DNA of 64,000 bases, taken from JBGAPI01 sp044221335 (GTDB lineage: Bacteria; Pseudomonadota; Gammaproteobacteria; Xanthomonadales; Ahniellaceae). The stretch lies in NCBI GenBank assembly GCA_044221335.1, contig JBGAPI010000026.1, positions 1 through 64,000 on the forward strand, in the 5' to 3' direction. Each line of letters opens with the position of its first letter. Position 1 is the stretch's first letter. Made by a program: the position numbers and the translations under genes. Of this stretch, positions 45,001 through 54,314 are shown in pieces. The notes below the pieces were generated by a model, which saw nothing but the letters and a program-made list of their open reading frames with translations, was not told the origin of the DNA and did no database searches.

Positions 45001-45470
45001 TGTTCTGGCATTACGCGCTGCTGCGCCTGTCCGACCCCGCGATCCGTCGGCCGGTGCGGCTCGCGCTGCTGCTGAAGTCCGACGCCGGCCTGCTGAGTGC
45101 GGACTACGAGGCCCTCGAGCGGCGCTTCGCCACGGCGCGCGACGGCGGCGACGCGCGCACGCTCGCTGCGATGATCGTCGACCTCGGCGCGCGCCTCGGC
45201 CAGCTGGTCGACCTGTACCGCCGTGCTCGCCGCGAAGCCGTGCCCTACTGGCCGAAGACCAGCTGGGCCGCGGCGACCGACGGCGACGTCGACCGCGCGT
45301 GGCACGGCGACGACAACGACAGCGCCGGCCCGGGCGAGCGCGACCATGCACCGGGTCACGCGCGGCTCATCGCGCGCGGCCACGAGCCGACCCGCGACCC
45401 GCGCTTGCTCACCGAGGCGCGTCGCCTCGCCGCGCTGCTCGAGCTCGCCACGGTGGGAGTCGCGCGATGA
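42033..45470 (+). CDS. recC: Exodeoxyribonuclease V gamma chain (RecC)
   Basis: RecC is the Chi-scanning subunit of the RecBCD double-strand-break repair helicase-nuclease. The 1145-residue protein has the family start with GLYIVRASRLEALLDPLELL. It has degenerate helicase motifs (AHPGMRHWLLQQLA, a Walker-A-like region without the catalytic GKT, as expected), a central SCHTRLRELEVLRDALL, and a PDDx-nuclease-like remnant. Stop overlaps the recB start by 4 bases, and a plausible leader with GGACAAGAACC precedes ATG 42033. Confidence 0.95.
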   Translation: MSSAHSLHSSDDYQALSHGLYIVRASRLEALLDPLELLLAATAPRDPLVPQRVVVAHPGMRHWLLQQLALRRGGRRVVAHLHVVLPSEFLDELAQAELGAQALSSPVERRSVLRWRIWRRFARFEALPQIARLSPAQRFRYADQLAGLYARYAVYRSDWLAAWKQGRYGDEDDGLQGALWRALDIEPTRAAVLQRLAALPESDAADRADVHVFGLAHLAPVESAALLGLARSRRVAVYLPDPCVESWAGLPADRAALARLDAVGEWSALDRTLLAQEHPLLARWGRLGQHFALTLDEAPERGVAIRFHQRHASDEMTRDAASTSLLGALQDGLRTLDASRVRDHLATHPQRRTDASLRIHSCHTRLRELEVLRDALLAARSELPGLDPAGIVVMAPDLRPYLPLLPAVFGRAGDPTVPLPYHLADAALATDDPRIAFLATLVDLPQQRLDRTQLTAWLQLPEIAGALGLAPDEAEALAARLTAARGVWALDAAHKAEFGVPGDTRFSLSWAMDRLLAGRVFGTAGDSDADLFDGIAAIGGSSDAGLSALEQLLSGVADWLRYTRRDRRAEAFGERLIALAQRWLRIDRDDSRARAALTDAFDALKEIGKAAGTAGDDAPIPYAVWREAAHGALTAVRESGAFLFGAITVCGMVPQRAIPYRVVAVLGLSEGDFPRGGAGVLDRSAALPRRGDRGSVDDDRYLFLETVMSARDRLHLSFLGEGVVDGKPRNPGAPLAELIDYLRLSDPDAASKPGPAWRVTHPLKASDRRYVDGSDPRLASFDAAQLALARQLAAPPAARPFLVDAEPASDDAARPEALLRRVRDFLLKPAKTLLESELGAHLPDDESQRNVEPLALRAERVERLERRLLLEALAQGLRSLPAEAPAWLGAQGLLPGGALGEDAWDRLVGELQPVLDRAACHPLYAGADGPELPAGAGFEVDVTVPLPDGGSARLAGPLGDVAVRDGATWWQWLEPGREPKNVDFKGRLDLFWHYALLRLSDPAIRRPVRLALLLKSDAGLLSADYEALERRFATARDGGDARTLAAMIVDLGARLGQLVDLYRRARREAVPYWPKTSWAAATDGDVDRAWHGDDNDSAGPGERDHAPGHARLIARGHEPTRDPRLLTEARRLAALLELATVGVAR

Positions 45471-48400
45471 GGACCGCGACCGGGCCGCGCGACGTCGCCA
45501 CGCTCGATGCGCTGGCGCTGGATGCCGGCGAGCGCGTCCTGATCGAAGCCAGTGCCGGCACCGGCAAGACCTGGACGATCGCCGCGCTGTATCTCCGCCT
45601 TGTGCTGGGCCACGGCCGACGCCCGACCGGCATCGTGGTCACGACCTTCACCGACGCCGCGGCGAGCGAGCTGTCGGAGCGCATCCGCAGTCGTCTCGGC
45701 GCCGCACTCACCGCCGCCGAGGCCGACGACGCCACGCGCGCGTCGGACGATGCCGACTGGCTCGCCACGCGCTGGAGCGACGAGAGTCGGCGCGCCGCCG
45801 ATCGACTGGCGCTGATGACCGCGCTGGCGGACCTGCCGGCGGCACCGATCGGCACGCTGCATTCGCTCGCCCGGCGGATCCTGATCGACTTCGCGATCGA
45901 ACCCGGCGCCTTCGACCTGATCGACGACGCCGAATTCCTCGCCGAGGCGGTCGACGACGCGCTGCGCCTGCTCGCGGCCGATCCCGCGCCCGGCGCGCGC
46001 TGGTGGCGGCGCGACCGGCGGCGCCTGGAGAATGCACTGCGCACCCTGCTCGGCGGCAGCCGCGCGGTCGATCACACCGCCCCCGACGCGATCGCCGACT
46101 GGCTCTCCGAAGAGCACCGCGCCGCGCTGCGCGACCTCGCCGCGTCGCCGGGCCTGTTCCTGCCGAAGAAGAAGGCGGTCGCGAATGCGCTCGAACGCCT
46201 CGCCGCCTTCCTCGACGCCGGCGACCTCTCGGCGACGCTGTCCGGTGGCAAGGCCCTGGCCGCGCTCGACCTCGACGATCAGGTGTCGCCGGCCCGGATC
46301 GCCGAGCTCGCCGGCGCAACACTGTTCCGCGACGCGTTGCGGATCGACCGCTGGCTCCGGATGGAACCGGAGCGGCGCGACGCCGGCCGTGTGCTCGCCG
46401 CGCTGGTCGAGCGGGTACGCGGCTGGCGCACGCAGCGGCTCGCCGAGCGCGGCGCGCACAGCTTCGACAGCCTGATCGCGACGGCGCACGCAGCGCTGAC
46501 CGCCAGCGACCGCTCCCTCGCCGATCGCGTGCACCAGCGCTGGCCGGTCGTACTGGTCGACGAGTGCCAGGACACCGACGCCCGCCAGTTCGCGATGATC
46601 GACGCGATCGGGCGCGACGTCGACGGCACGCCGCGCGGCCTCACGGTGCTGATCGGCGATCCCAAGCAGGCGATCTACCGCTTCCGTGGCGGCGACCTCG
46701 ACGCCTATCTCGCCGCCATCGCCAGCGCGACCCAGCGACTGACGCTCGCCACCAACTATCGCTCCAGTCGCGCCTGCGTCGCCGCCGTGAACCGCTTCTA
46801 CGCGCTGACCGCGCCGGGCTTTCACTCGTCCATGCCGGGAAGGCCGCTCGCGCCACCGCCGATCGACCACCACCCGGTCGCCGCCAGCGGCAAGCCCGAT
46901 GCCACACCGTTGACGATCGCCGGCGCGGTGCCGACGGCCGCCCTCACGCTGCACTACCTCGCCGATCCGCCGACGGCGACCGGCCCGCGCCGGGAGCGGG
47001 CGCTCGCCGCCAGCGCGGCGCAGATCGCCGCGCTGCTCGGCGGCGGACAGGCGCGGATCGGCGACCGCCCGCTCGCCGCCGGCGACCTCGCGGTGCTGCT
47101 GCCGCGCAACGCCGATGTCGCGCGGCTGCGCGAGCTCCTGGCCGACGTCGGCGTCGCTGCGGTCGGCAGCGGTCGCGACAGCGTGTTCGAGACCGACGCC
47201 GCCGCGGACCTCGCGATCGTGCTGGCGGCACTGGTCGATGCCGACGGCGACCTGCCGAGCCTCGCGGCCGCGCTGGCGACGCCACTGCTCGGCCGGAACC
47301 GCGCCGACCTGATCACGCTCCGTACCGACCCGGCGACGCAGGCGCATGCGTGGACGCAGCGCCAGGCCTGGCGCGCCGCGTGGCTCGCGCGCGGCGTTCT
47401 GGCGCTGGTGCTCGCGCTGATCGACAGCGCGGTCGCTGCCGGCGTCGCGCTCGACGAGCGCACGCTGACCGACCTCGTCCACCTCGGCGAACTACTGGCG
47501 ACGCCCGAGGCCGGCGGCACGCCGGCCGCCCAGCTGTCCTGGCTCCGCCGGCAGCTCGCCGAGCCGCACGACCCCCGTGCCGGCCGCGAGCGCCAGCTGC
47601 GGCTGCCCTCCGATGCCGGGCGGGTGCGGCTGATGACCCTGCACGCGGCCAAGGGCCTCGAGTTCGGGATCGTGTTCCTGCCGCTGATGTGGATGCATGC
47701 CTGGCAGGAGCGCAACACCACGGCCGAGTACACCGCCGCCGACGGCCGCCGCGGCTACGACGTCGGCAGCCTCGACTACGCGGACCATCTCGAGCACACC
47801 CGGGTCGAAGACCAGGACGAGCGCTTCCGCACGCTCTACGTCGCGCTGACCCGCGCGATCCACGCCTGCCACGTCCAGGTCCTGCCGCCGTCGCGGCCGC
47901 GCGACGGCCGAGCGAATGCGAGACCGCCGGCCGACCCCGAGCGCAGCGCGCTCGACGTGCTGATCGAGCGGCTGCTGCCGCGACGGGCGGAGATCGAGCC
48001 CGTCCGTGACGGGCTCCTCTGGTGCGACGACGTCGGGCAGGTCGAATCGCCCGCGCCGCTCGCCGCCGCCGACATCGACACCTCGTCCTGGTCGGTGCGG
48101 CCGCTGCCGCCGCCGCGTCGCCTCCGCCGCTCGGCCAGCTTCTCCAGCCTCGTCGGGCCACACGCCGCGGCCGTCGATCACGCGGTCGGCGCGGAGGACG
48201 AATTCGTCGCCGCGCGCGATGACGACGACGGTCGCGACGCCGGGAGCAACGACTCCGCACATGCCGAGATTCTCGCCCTCGCCGACCATCGCGGCCCCGA
48301 GTTCGGCAACGCGCTGCATCAGGTCTTCGAGGAACGCGCGCCGGGTCCGGCGCGCGATGCGGACGCGGCGCTGATCGACGAGGCACTGCAGCGCCACCTG

Positions 48401-49012
48401 CCCGCGCTGATCGCCGCGGAGCGCCAGCGCCTGGCCGCGCAGCTCGGCCAGCGGATCGGCGCCTGCCTCGATGCCGACCTCGGCGGTGGCCTGACCCTGG
48501 CGGGACTGCCGTCGGCCGACCAGGTCGTCGAACCCGGCTTCCACTTCGCCGCCGAGGGCATCGACGTCGGCGCCCTGCTCGCGCTGCTGGTCGGGCGCGG
48601 CCTGCTCGATCCCGACACCCACGCGACCCCGCGTGCGCCGCTCGACGGACTGGTCAGCGGTCGCATCGACCTCGTGCTGCGCCACGACGGCCGCTATCAC
48701 CTGCTCGACTACAAGAGCAACTGGCTCGGCACCCGTGTCGACGACTACCGCGGCGACGCGCTGGCCGCCGCGATGCGCGCGCAGAACTATCCGCTGCAGG
48801 CCCTGCTGTACATGGTCGCGCTGGAGCGCTGGCTGCGGGAGCGGCTCGCCGGCTACGAGCGCGAGCGCCACCTCGGCGACGCGATCTACCTGTTCGTGCG
48901 CGCCGCCGGACTCGCCCCCGGCGCCGGAGTCTGGCGGCAGCATTTCGACGACGCGCTGCTTGATGCCGCGCAGGCGATCCTGTCCGGCGGTGCGCCGGAG
49001 ATGCCGGCATGA
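45467..49012 (+). CDS. recB: Exodeoxyribonuclease V beta chain (RecB)
   Basis: The 1181-residue 3'-5' helicase and nuclease. Walker A: IEASAGTGKTWTIAALYLRL. Walker B: VLVDECQDTDARQF. Further SF1 motifs: ATNYRSSRACVAAVNRFY, VRLMTLHAAKGLEFGIVF and VALTRAIHACHV. The C-terminal nuclease has GLVSGRIDLVL and YHLLDYKSNWLG with the catalytic Asp-x-Lys. The start ATG 45467 was chosen over an earlier open stretch, which is a shadow of recC. Both ends overlap recC and recD by 4 bases, so translation of the three subunits is coupled. Confidence 0.96.
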   Translation: MRTATGPRDVATLDALALDAGERVLIEASAGTGKTWTIAALYLRLVLGHGRRPTGIVVTTFTDAAASELSERIRSRLGAALTAAEADDATRASDDADWLATRWSDESRRAADRLALMTALADLPAAPIGTLHSLARRILIDFAIEPGAFDLIDDAEFLAEAVDDALRLLAADPAPGARWWRRDRRRLENALRTLLGGSRAVDHTAPDAIADWLSEEHRAALRDLAASPGLFLPKKKAVANALERLAAFLDAGDLSATLSGGKALAALDLDDQVSPARIAELAGATLFRDALRIDRWLRMEPERRDAGRVLAALVERVRGWRTQRLAERGAHSFDSLIATAHAALTASDRSLADRVHQRWPVVLVDECQDTDARQFAMIDAIGRDVDGTPRGLTVLIGDPKQAIYRFRGGDLDAYLAAIASATQRLTLATNYRSSRACVAAVNRFYALTAPGFHSSMPGRPLAPPPIDHHPVAASGKPDATPLTIAGAVPTAALTLHYLADPPTATGPRRERALAASAAQIAALLGGGQARIGDRPLAAGDLAVLLPRNADVARLRELLADVGVAAVGSGRDSVFETDAAADLAIVLAALVDADGDLPSLAAALATPLLGRNRADLITLRTDPATQAHAWTQRQAWRAAWLARGVLALVLALIDSAVAAGVALDERTLTDLVHLGELLATPEAGGTPAAQLSWLRRQLAEPHDPRAGRERQLRLPSDAGRVRLMTLHAAKGLEFGIVFLPLMWMHAWQERNTTAEYTAADGRRGYDVGSLDYADHLEHTRVEDQDERFRTLYVALTRAIHACHVQVLPPSRPRDGRANARPPADPERSALDVLIERLLPRRAEIEPVRDGLLWCDDVGQVESPAPLAAADIDTSSWSVRPLPPPRRLRRSASFSSLVGPHAAAVDHAVGAEDEFVAARDDDDGRDAGSNDSAHAEILALADHRGPEFGNALHQVFEERAPGPARDADAALIDEALQRHLPALIAAERQRLAAQLGQRIGACLDADLGGGLTLAGLPSADQVVEPGFHFAAEGIDVGALLALLVGRGLLDPDTHATPRAPLDGLVSGRIDLVLRHDGRYHLLDYKSNWLGTRVDDYRGDALAAAMRAQNYPLQALLYMVALERWLRERLAGYERERHLGDAIYLFVRAAGLAPGAGVWRQHFDDALLDAAQAILSGGAPEMPA

Positions 49013-50844
49013 GCGGCTACCGCTACGACAACGGGGAGCTGCCGTTCGACGTGCCGGCCTGGCGCCCGGTCGATCGTGCGCTGGCCCGGTGGACGCTCGC
49101 GCACGGCGGCGGCGCGCTGGCCGCGCGGCTGGCCGGCTGGGCGCTGTGGGCGGAGTCGCAGGGTCACGTCGCGCTGCCGCTGGCGGACGACGATCGTCCC
49201 GGGCAGCCATGGCCGCGCCTCGATGCCGGGGCGATCGCCGCGCTGCGCGCCGATCCGCTGGTCGGCGACGGCCGCGCGCGCACGCCCTTCGTGCTCGACG
49301 CCGCCGAGCGCTTCTACCTGTGGCGCCATCACGACGACGAGCGCGCGCTGGCGGCGGCGCTGCGCGCGCGCCTCGATACGCCGCGGTTCGCCTTCGACGA
49401 GGCGGCCGCCGATGCCGCGGTCGCGGCCCTGTTCGACGGCGACGACGCGCGCGCCGACGGCCAGCGCGCCGCGGTGCGGGCCGCGCTCGGCCGGGCGCTC
49501 TTCGTGCTGACCGGCGGCCCCGGCAGCGGCAAGACCCGCACCGTGCTGCGCCTCGCGGCGGCGTCGGCACGCGTCGCGGATCGCCCGCTGCGTGTCGCGC
49601 TCGCCGCGCCGACCGGCAAGGCCGCACAGCGCCTGGAACAGTCGTGGACGGCCGGCCTCGCCGCGCTGGCCCCGCTGTCCGCCGACCCATCCTGGTCGCC
49701 GGTGCTCGAGGCCTTGGCGGCTGCGCGCGCACAGACCCTGCACCGCCTGCTCGGCTGGTCGCCGCGGCGCGGGATGTTCGCCGAGCGGGCGCTGCCGTTC
49801 GACCTGCTCGTGATCGACGAGGCGTCGATGCTGGATCCGCCGCTGTTGCGCGCCGCCCTGGACCACTGCGGTCGCGACACCGCGTTGATCCTGGTCGGCG
49901 ACGCGGAACAGCTGGCCTCGGTCGCGGCCGGCGCAGTGCTCGCGGGAATCGTCGCCGGACTGCGGCGCGTCGCGCCGCAGTTCCACGGCGAGCTGCGCTC
50001 CGATTTCCGCGCATCGGCGGCGTTGTCCGTCGTCGTCGGCGCGATTCGACGCGGATCGATCGAGGCGCTGGAAAGCGCGATCGTCGCGGCGCCGGACGCG
50101 GCGCAGTGGCGCGTCGTCGAGTCGACCTCCGCGCTTCCGGCCATGGCGGCACGCTGCGCCGCGCGCTGGGACGAGCTGCTCGGTGCCCAGCGCACGCAGC
50201 GCCACGACGCCGCCACCGCCGCCGCCGCACTCGCCGCCCTCGGCAGCTTCCAACTGCTGACAGCACTGCGCGAGGGGCCGTTCGGTGCGCCGGCGCTGGC
50301 GCTGCGGGTCGAACAGTCCTTGCGCCAGCGGTGGAGTGTCCCCGCCGACAGCGCCTGGTATCCGGGCCGCGCCGTCCTGGTCACCCGCAACGACGCCGCG
50401 ACCGGTCTCGCGAACGGCGACGTCGGGCTGTGCCTGTTCGATCACGACGGCCATCTCGCGGTATGGTTTCTCGGCAGCGTTGGAGCGACTGCGATCGCGG
50501 CATCGGATGCCGATCCTCCGGATGAACAGGATTGCGATCGCGTCACCGTCCCGGTCGGCGCGAATCCCCCCTGGGCCATCGCGCGCAGCGCGATGCCCGG
50601 CTCGCTACCGCCGACCGAGTCGGCCTTTGCGTTGACGATCCACAAGGCCCAGGGCTCGGAGTACGACGAGGTCGTGGTGCTGTTGCCGCCGGCCCCGGAG
50701 CAGCCGATCCTCTCCCACCAGCTCCTCTACACGGCCGCCTCTCGCGCCCGCCACCACCTCGAGATCGCCGCCAGCCGCGCTAGCCTCGAAGCCGCGCTCG
50801 CCGCTCGCGCGGAACGCAGCAGCGGCCTCGCCGGGCGCCTGTAG
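49009..50844 (+). CDS. recD: Exodeoxyribonuclease V alpha chain (RecD)
   Basis: The 611-residue 5'-3' helicase subunit. Walker A: LTGGPGSGKTRTVLRLAA. LVIDEASMLDPPLLRAAL gives Walker B, and LVGDAEQLASVAAGAVL is motif III. C-terminal motif: TIHKAQGSEYDEVVVLLPPA (motif V) and YTAASRARHHLEI (motif VI). It begins MSGYRYDNGELPFDVPAWRP. The 4-base overlap with recB is kept. A palindrome-rich 88-base gap separates it from the convergent propeller gene. Confidence 0.95.
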   Translation: MSGYRYDNGELPFDVPAWRPVDRALARWTLAHGGGALAARLAGWALWAESQGHVALPLADDDRPGQPWPRLDAGAIAALRADPLVGDGRARTPFVLDAAERFYLWRHHDDERALAAALRARLDTPRFAFDEAAADAAVAALFDGDDARADGQRAAVRAALGRALFVLTGGPGSGKTRTVLRLAAASARVADRPLRVALAAPTGKAAQRLEQSWTAGLAALAPLSADPSWSPVLEALAAARAQTLHRLLGWSPRRGMFAERALPFDLLVIDEASMLDPPLLRAALDHCGRDTALILVGDAEQLASVAAGAVLAGIVAGLRRVAPQFHGELRSDFRASAALSVVVGAIRRGSIEALESAIVAAPDAAQWRVVESTSALPAMAARCAARWDELLGAQRTQRHDAATAAAALAALGSFQLLTALREGPFGAPALALRVEQSLRQRWSVPADSAWYPGRAVLVTRNDAATGLANGDVGLCLFDHDGHLAVWFLGSVGATAIAASDADPPDEQDCDRVTVPVGANPPWAIARSAMPGSLPPTESAFALTIHKAQGSEYDEVVVLLPPAPEQPILSHQLLYTAASRARHHLEIAASRASLEAALAARAERSSGLAGRL

Positions 50845-50914
50845 CGCGGCCCCTGGCCGCCGTTGCCTCGGTCTCATCGGCGAGGGGTGAGGCCGGAGCA
50901 CCCCGCACGTGCGC

Positions 50915-50932
50915 AGCGGCGCGAGCGCCGCT
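50915..50932. terminator. Hairpin between recD and the convergent propeller gene
   Basis: AGCGGCG (50915-50921) and CGCCGCT (50926-50932) form a 7-bp stem with the loop CGAG. It abuts the stop of the minus-strand gene. There is no T-tract, so the terminator role is a guess. The sequence also resembles REP elements of GAGCGGCGCGAG type. Confidence 0.45.
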
Positions 50933-53902
50933 CTACTCGTAGCTGTCGCGGAACAGTTCGTCCTGCTGGCGCGCGATCAGCAGGTCGTCGCGATAGTTCG
51001 GGTCCACCGTCGTCGCGTCGAGGGCGCCGGAGTTGGTCGTGAACAGCACACGCGCACCGTCCGCCGAGATCGCGAGGGTGCGGTAGGAGGAATAGCTCGG
51101 GGTCGGGCCCTGCACGGTCGGCACGGGTTCGGTGATCCGGCTGAGCGGGCGATCACGGCACCAGCGATAGAGATCCGCGCCGATCAGTCCGTCGCCGGGG
51201 AGCAGGTCGCTCGAAACGGATTGGATCACGGCGCAGCGCCCATCGCGACTCAGCACCTCCGAGACGCCGCCACCGATGGCCGGTGCACCGGGCGCCGCCC
51301 CGTGGGTGAGCAGCGTCCGTTGTCCCGTCGACCGATCGGCGAGATAGGCCTGAATCACGCCGGCGACATTCGGGGTCGGCGGGAGATCGGCGGCCGCGCT
51401 GTTGAACAGCACGAAGCGCCCGTCGTCGGTGATCGCGGTCGGAAAGGAGAACCGGCTGCCGCTGTGGCTGTCCGCGCCCGGCGTGCGCGAGACCAGTTCG
51501 GTGCGGTCGCTGTCGCGATCCCAGACGAACACGTCGTTGGCGTTGTTGTCGTCCGGCGTCGTGGTGAGCGCCGGGTCGGTGCCGTAGAACAGGACGAAGC
51601 GGCCGTCGCTGGTCATTGCCGTGGCGTAGGCCGAGAAGCCCGGCGAGTTCGGCTCGCCGACGCGATGCGAGACCAGGCGCGTCGTGTTCGTCTGGCGATC
51701 CCGCAGGTAGAGGGCGTAGGCGTTTTCCACGGTCGGCTGGGTCCCCTCGACAAGGTCGGTGGCGCTGGACTCGAACAGCACGTAGCGGCCGTCGGCGCTG
51801 ACCGCCGCCGGCACGCTGTCGCCGAAGCCGGCGACGCTGCCGGAGCCCGCCGCGCCGCTCAGCAGGAACGACTCATCGGCGACGCGGTCGTAGAGGTAGG
51901 CCTGCCGGAATCCCCGCGTGACCTCGCCGGCCACCAGGTCGGGAGCGTCACTGGCGTAGGCGAGATAGCGGCCTTCGGGGGTGAAGGCGATCGCTGACGG
52001 GACCATCAGGGTCGCGGCGCTCATGTTCGGCTGTCCCGGGAGATGGGTCACCAGGCGGTTGCTGCCCTGCGCGCGATCGAACAGGTACAGGCCATTGGTG
52101 CTGCCGGCGCTGGTCAGCTGGTCGGTGAGGTAGCCGGCGTAGGCCGCAAAGGCGCCGTCGTCGCTGATCGCACCTCCGTAGTAGACATCGGCCGCCGCCG
52201 GCTGCTCCGGCTGGCCGGCGCGGTGGCTGACCAGCCGACGTTGGCCGCTGTCGGTGTCGGCGAGGTAGACGGCGTCGATCGGGGTGTGGGTCAGGGTCGT
52301 CGCGCCGGCGGCGGGCGCGCCGTAGAGCACCCAGCGACCGTCGGGGCTGGTGGCCATGCTGTTGGCCCCGACGGCGGCCGGTCGGTCGACGACGGCGCGC
52401 GCCAGCGGCTCGCGGGTGCCTTGCACGAGGTCGACCGCGAACGCATCGACCGCCTCGTTGAGATCGGTCTCCGCCAGCAGGTCGGCCGCTGCGCTGGTGA
52501 ATACGACGACGTTGCCCGCTGCCGAGAGGCGCGCCAGCTGTACGGAGCGCGACGACGTCAGGGTGGCGCTGCCGGCGACCCCGGTGACGAGCACGTTGCG
52601 CCCGACGACCTGGTCGTAGACGAACAGGTCGTCGCCCGCGCCATCGTCCTGCTGACCCTGGACGAGGTCGGTCGCCACGCTGCGGAACAGCACGCGGCGA
52701 CCGTCGGCGCCGATCGCGAGCGGCACGCTCGTCGAATTCGCCGCCGTCTGCGGGTCGCCGGCGATGTGCGACAGCAGGGTGACCGCGCCGCTGCTGCGGT
52801 CGAGCAGATAGGCGTCGCTCGCCGGCGACGGGTCGGTCACTCCCGCCGGCGGCTGGGTCGAACCGTAGGCGACGAATCGTCCGTTCGCGCTCATCGCGGC
52901 CACCCCCGCCGGCAGCGCCTCGACCGCGCCGGTGCCGCGGTCGAACAGGCCGCCGCCGTCATCGCGATCGAACAGCACGCGAGTCCCCGCGGGATCGGTC
53001 GCCACCAGTTTCGCCGGACGCGTCGACGATTGCAGCGGATCGCCGGGCACGTGCGAGACCAGGGTCGTGGTGTCGGCATCGGCGTCGTAGAGGAACACGT
53101 CGGAGGTGCCATTGAAATCCTGCATCCCTGCGACCTGGCCGCTGGCATTGGCGCTGTAGACGACCGTGCGGCCATCGGCACTGAGCAGGGCCTTGCCGAT
53201 CAAGCCCAGCGCGGGGCGGGTGGCATCGCCGGCGACGTGGTTGACCAGCCGCACGCTGCCGGTCGAGCGCCGCCGGAGGTAAAGGCCGGGAGTGAAATCG
53301 GTGGTGCCTTGGACCCCCGGCACCAGATTGTTCGACCAGTTGAGGAACAGCACCACGTCGCCGTCGTCGCTGATCGCCAGCGCACGCGAACTGCCGATCA
53401 GGACGCCAGGGGAACCCGGGGCGACCGTCACGGGATCGACGGCACCGCTGACACCGTCCGCCACGTAGAGGTCGACACCCTTGCTCGCCACGAGACCATC
53501 GACCAGATCGGTCGCGAGGCTGGCGAGCAGCAGCCAACGGCCATCGGCACTCAGCGCGATCGCGGCCGATTGCCCGTTGGCAGGCCGATCCGGCGCGCCG
53601 GCCGCATGCGAGACCAGGGTCAGGGCGCCGGTCGCACGGTCACGACGGTAGGCGTTGCGGACGTTCGAGTAGATCGTCGGCAGCCCCGGGATCAGGTTGG
53701 AGGCGCCGCTGTCGAAGGCGATCACGCGACCGTCGGTCGACATCACCGCGGCGTCCGAGGCGAGGTTCATCCCCGACGGGCCGTTGCCCGTCGCTCCGGT
53801 GCCGTCCCAGCGCGAGACGATCCGACTTTGCCAGTCAGCCGCCTGCGTACACGACATGGCGGACAGCAGCGCTGCCGTGATCAGGAGATGAAACCTGGAC
53901 AT
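50933..53902 (-). CDS. Large exported beta-propeller protein with 16 repeats
   Basis: The 989-residue precursor has a signal peptide (MSRFHLLITAALLSAMSCTQAA). It is built almost entirely of about 60-residue units, each containing a pattern like LSADGRWLLLASLATDLVDG, followed by a YLRDR/LYDR-type strand and VSHVPGDP. I count 16 such units, resembling PD40/TolB-type blades. No catalytic or anchoring domain is visible. It may be a secreted or surface scaffold. It is convergent with recD and upstream of a 411-base gap. Confidence 0.8.
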   Translation of the reverse strand: MSRFHLLITAALLSAMSCTQAADWQSRIVSRWDGTGATGNGPSGMNLASDAAVMSTDGRVIAFDSGASNLIPGLPTIYSNVRNAYRRDRATGALTLVSHAAGAPDRPANGQSAAIALSADGRWLLLASLATDLVDGLVASKGVDLYVADGVSGAVDPVTVAPGSPGVLIGSSRALAISDDGDVVLFLNWSNNLVPGVQGTTDFTPGLYLRRRSTGSVRLVNHVAGDATRPALGLIGKALLSADGRTVVYSANASGQVAGMQDFNGTSDVFLYDADADTTTLVSHVPGDPLQSSTRPAKLVATDPAGTRVLFDRDDGGGLFDRGTGAVEALPAGVAAMSANGRFVAYGSTQPPAGVTDPSPASDAYLLDRSSGAVTLLSHIAGDPQTAANSTSVPLAIGADGRRVLFRSVATDLVQGQQDDGAGDDLFVYDQVVGRNVLVTGVAGSATLTSSRSVQLARLSAAGNVVVFTSAAADLLAETDLNEAVDAFAVDLVQGTREPLARAVVDRPAAVGANSMATSPDGRWVLYGAPAAGATTLTHTPIDAVYLADTDSGQRRLVSHRAGQPEQPAAADVYYGGAISDDGAFAAYAGYLTDQLTSAGSTNGLYLFDRAQGSNRLVTHLPGQPNMSAATLMVPSAIAFTPEGRYLAYASDAPDLVAGEVTRGFRQAYLYDRVADESFLLSGAAGSGSVAGFGDSVPAAVSADGRYVLFESSATDLVEGTQPTVENAYALYLRDRQTNTTRLVSHRVGEPNSPGFSAYATAMTSDGRFVLFYGTDPALTTTPDDNNANDVFVWDRDSDRTELVSRTPGADSHSGSRFSFPTAITDDGRFVLFNSAAADLPPTPNVAGVIQAYLADRSTGQRTLLTHGAAPGAPAIGGGVSEVLSRDGRCAVIQSVSSDLLPGDGLIGADLYRWCRDRPLSRITEPVPTVQGPTPSYSSYRTLAISADGARVLFTTNSGALDATTVDPNYRDDLLIARQQDELFRDSYE

Positions 53903-54314
53903 GATGGCGACCTGGGTGGGGAGCCTGCCGACGAGCGAGTACGCGTCAGGCGAACGAGGACTTGATCACGCCGGCCTAGCGTGAGCCAAGGCACACCGGT
54001 TTCACAAGCTTCGAACCCTGGTCGACCCCATTCCTGCCTCGAAATCAGGAGATGTCCGGAATGGCCGACCCATGCTTCCCAGGCTGGCACAGGTTGGCCG
54101 ACGGCGGCGGCAGCCAATGGATCGGTGGCTGTCGCATCCCCCTGTGGTGCACCAGCCGCGGGCCCGCTCCGACCGCTTGTACAACGCCTGCGCCGAGGCG
54201 CACCCTAGGGCGGGAATGCGATTCCCAGCCCTCGGACACCCGCTGCGACATCGGGTTGCCGCGCGAGGAACCGCGTTGCTCTGATGCACCCACCAGAATC
54301 GAACTTCGGCACCG
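53903..54314. other. Gene-free gap between the propeller gene and phzF-like gene
   Basis: Most of this 411-base divergent region shows no supported coding frame, tRNA or hairpin of note. Short frames exist on both strands but lack ribosome sites and recognisable composition. It should hold the two divergent promoters. A TTCGAACCC stretch near 54011 is not followed by a tRNA fold. Confidence 0.5.

Noticed and set aside
43410..45383. Long open frames antisense to recC, recB and other genes
   Set aside because: In very GC-rich DNA the antisense third codon position avoids stops. The translations are rich in Arg/Ala/Gly/His with no domain, and sense genes are well supported.
54005..54030. tRNA-like TTCGAACCC sequence in the phzF upstream gap
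   Set aside because: No acceptor stem, anticodon arm or CCA end could be assembled around it.
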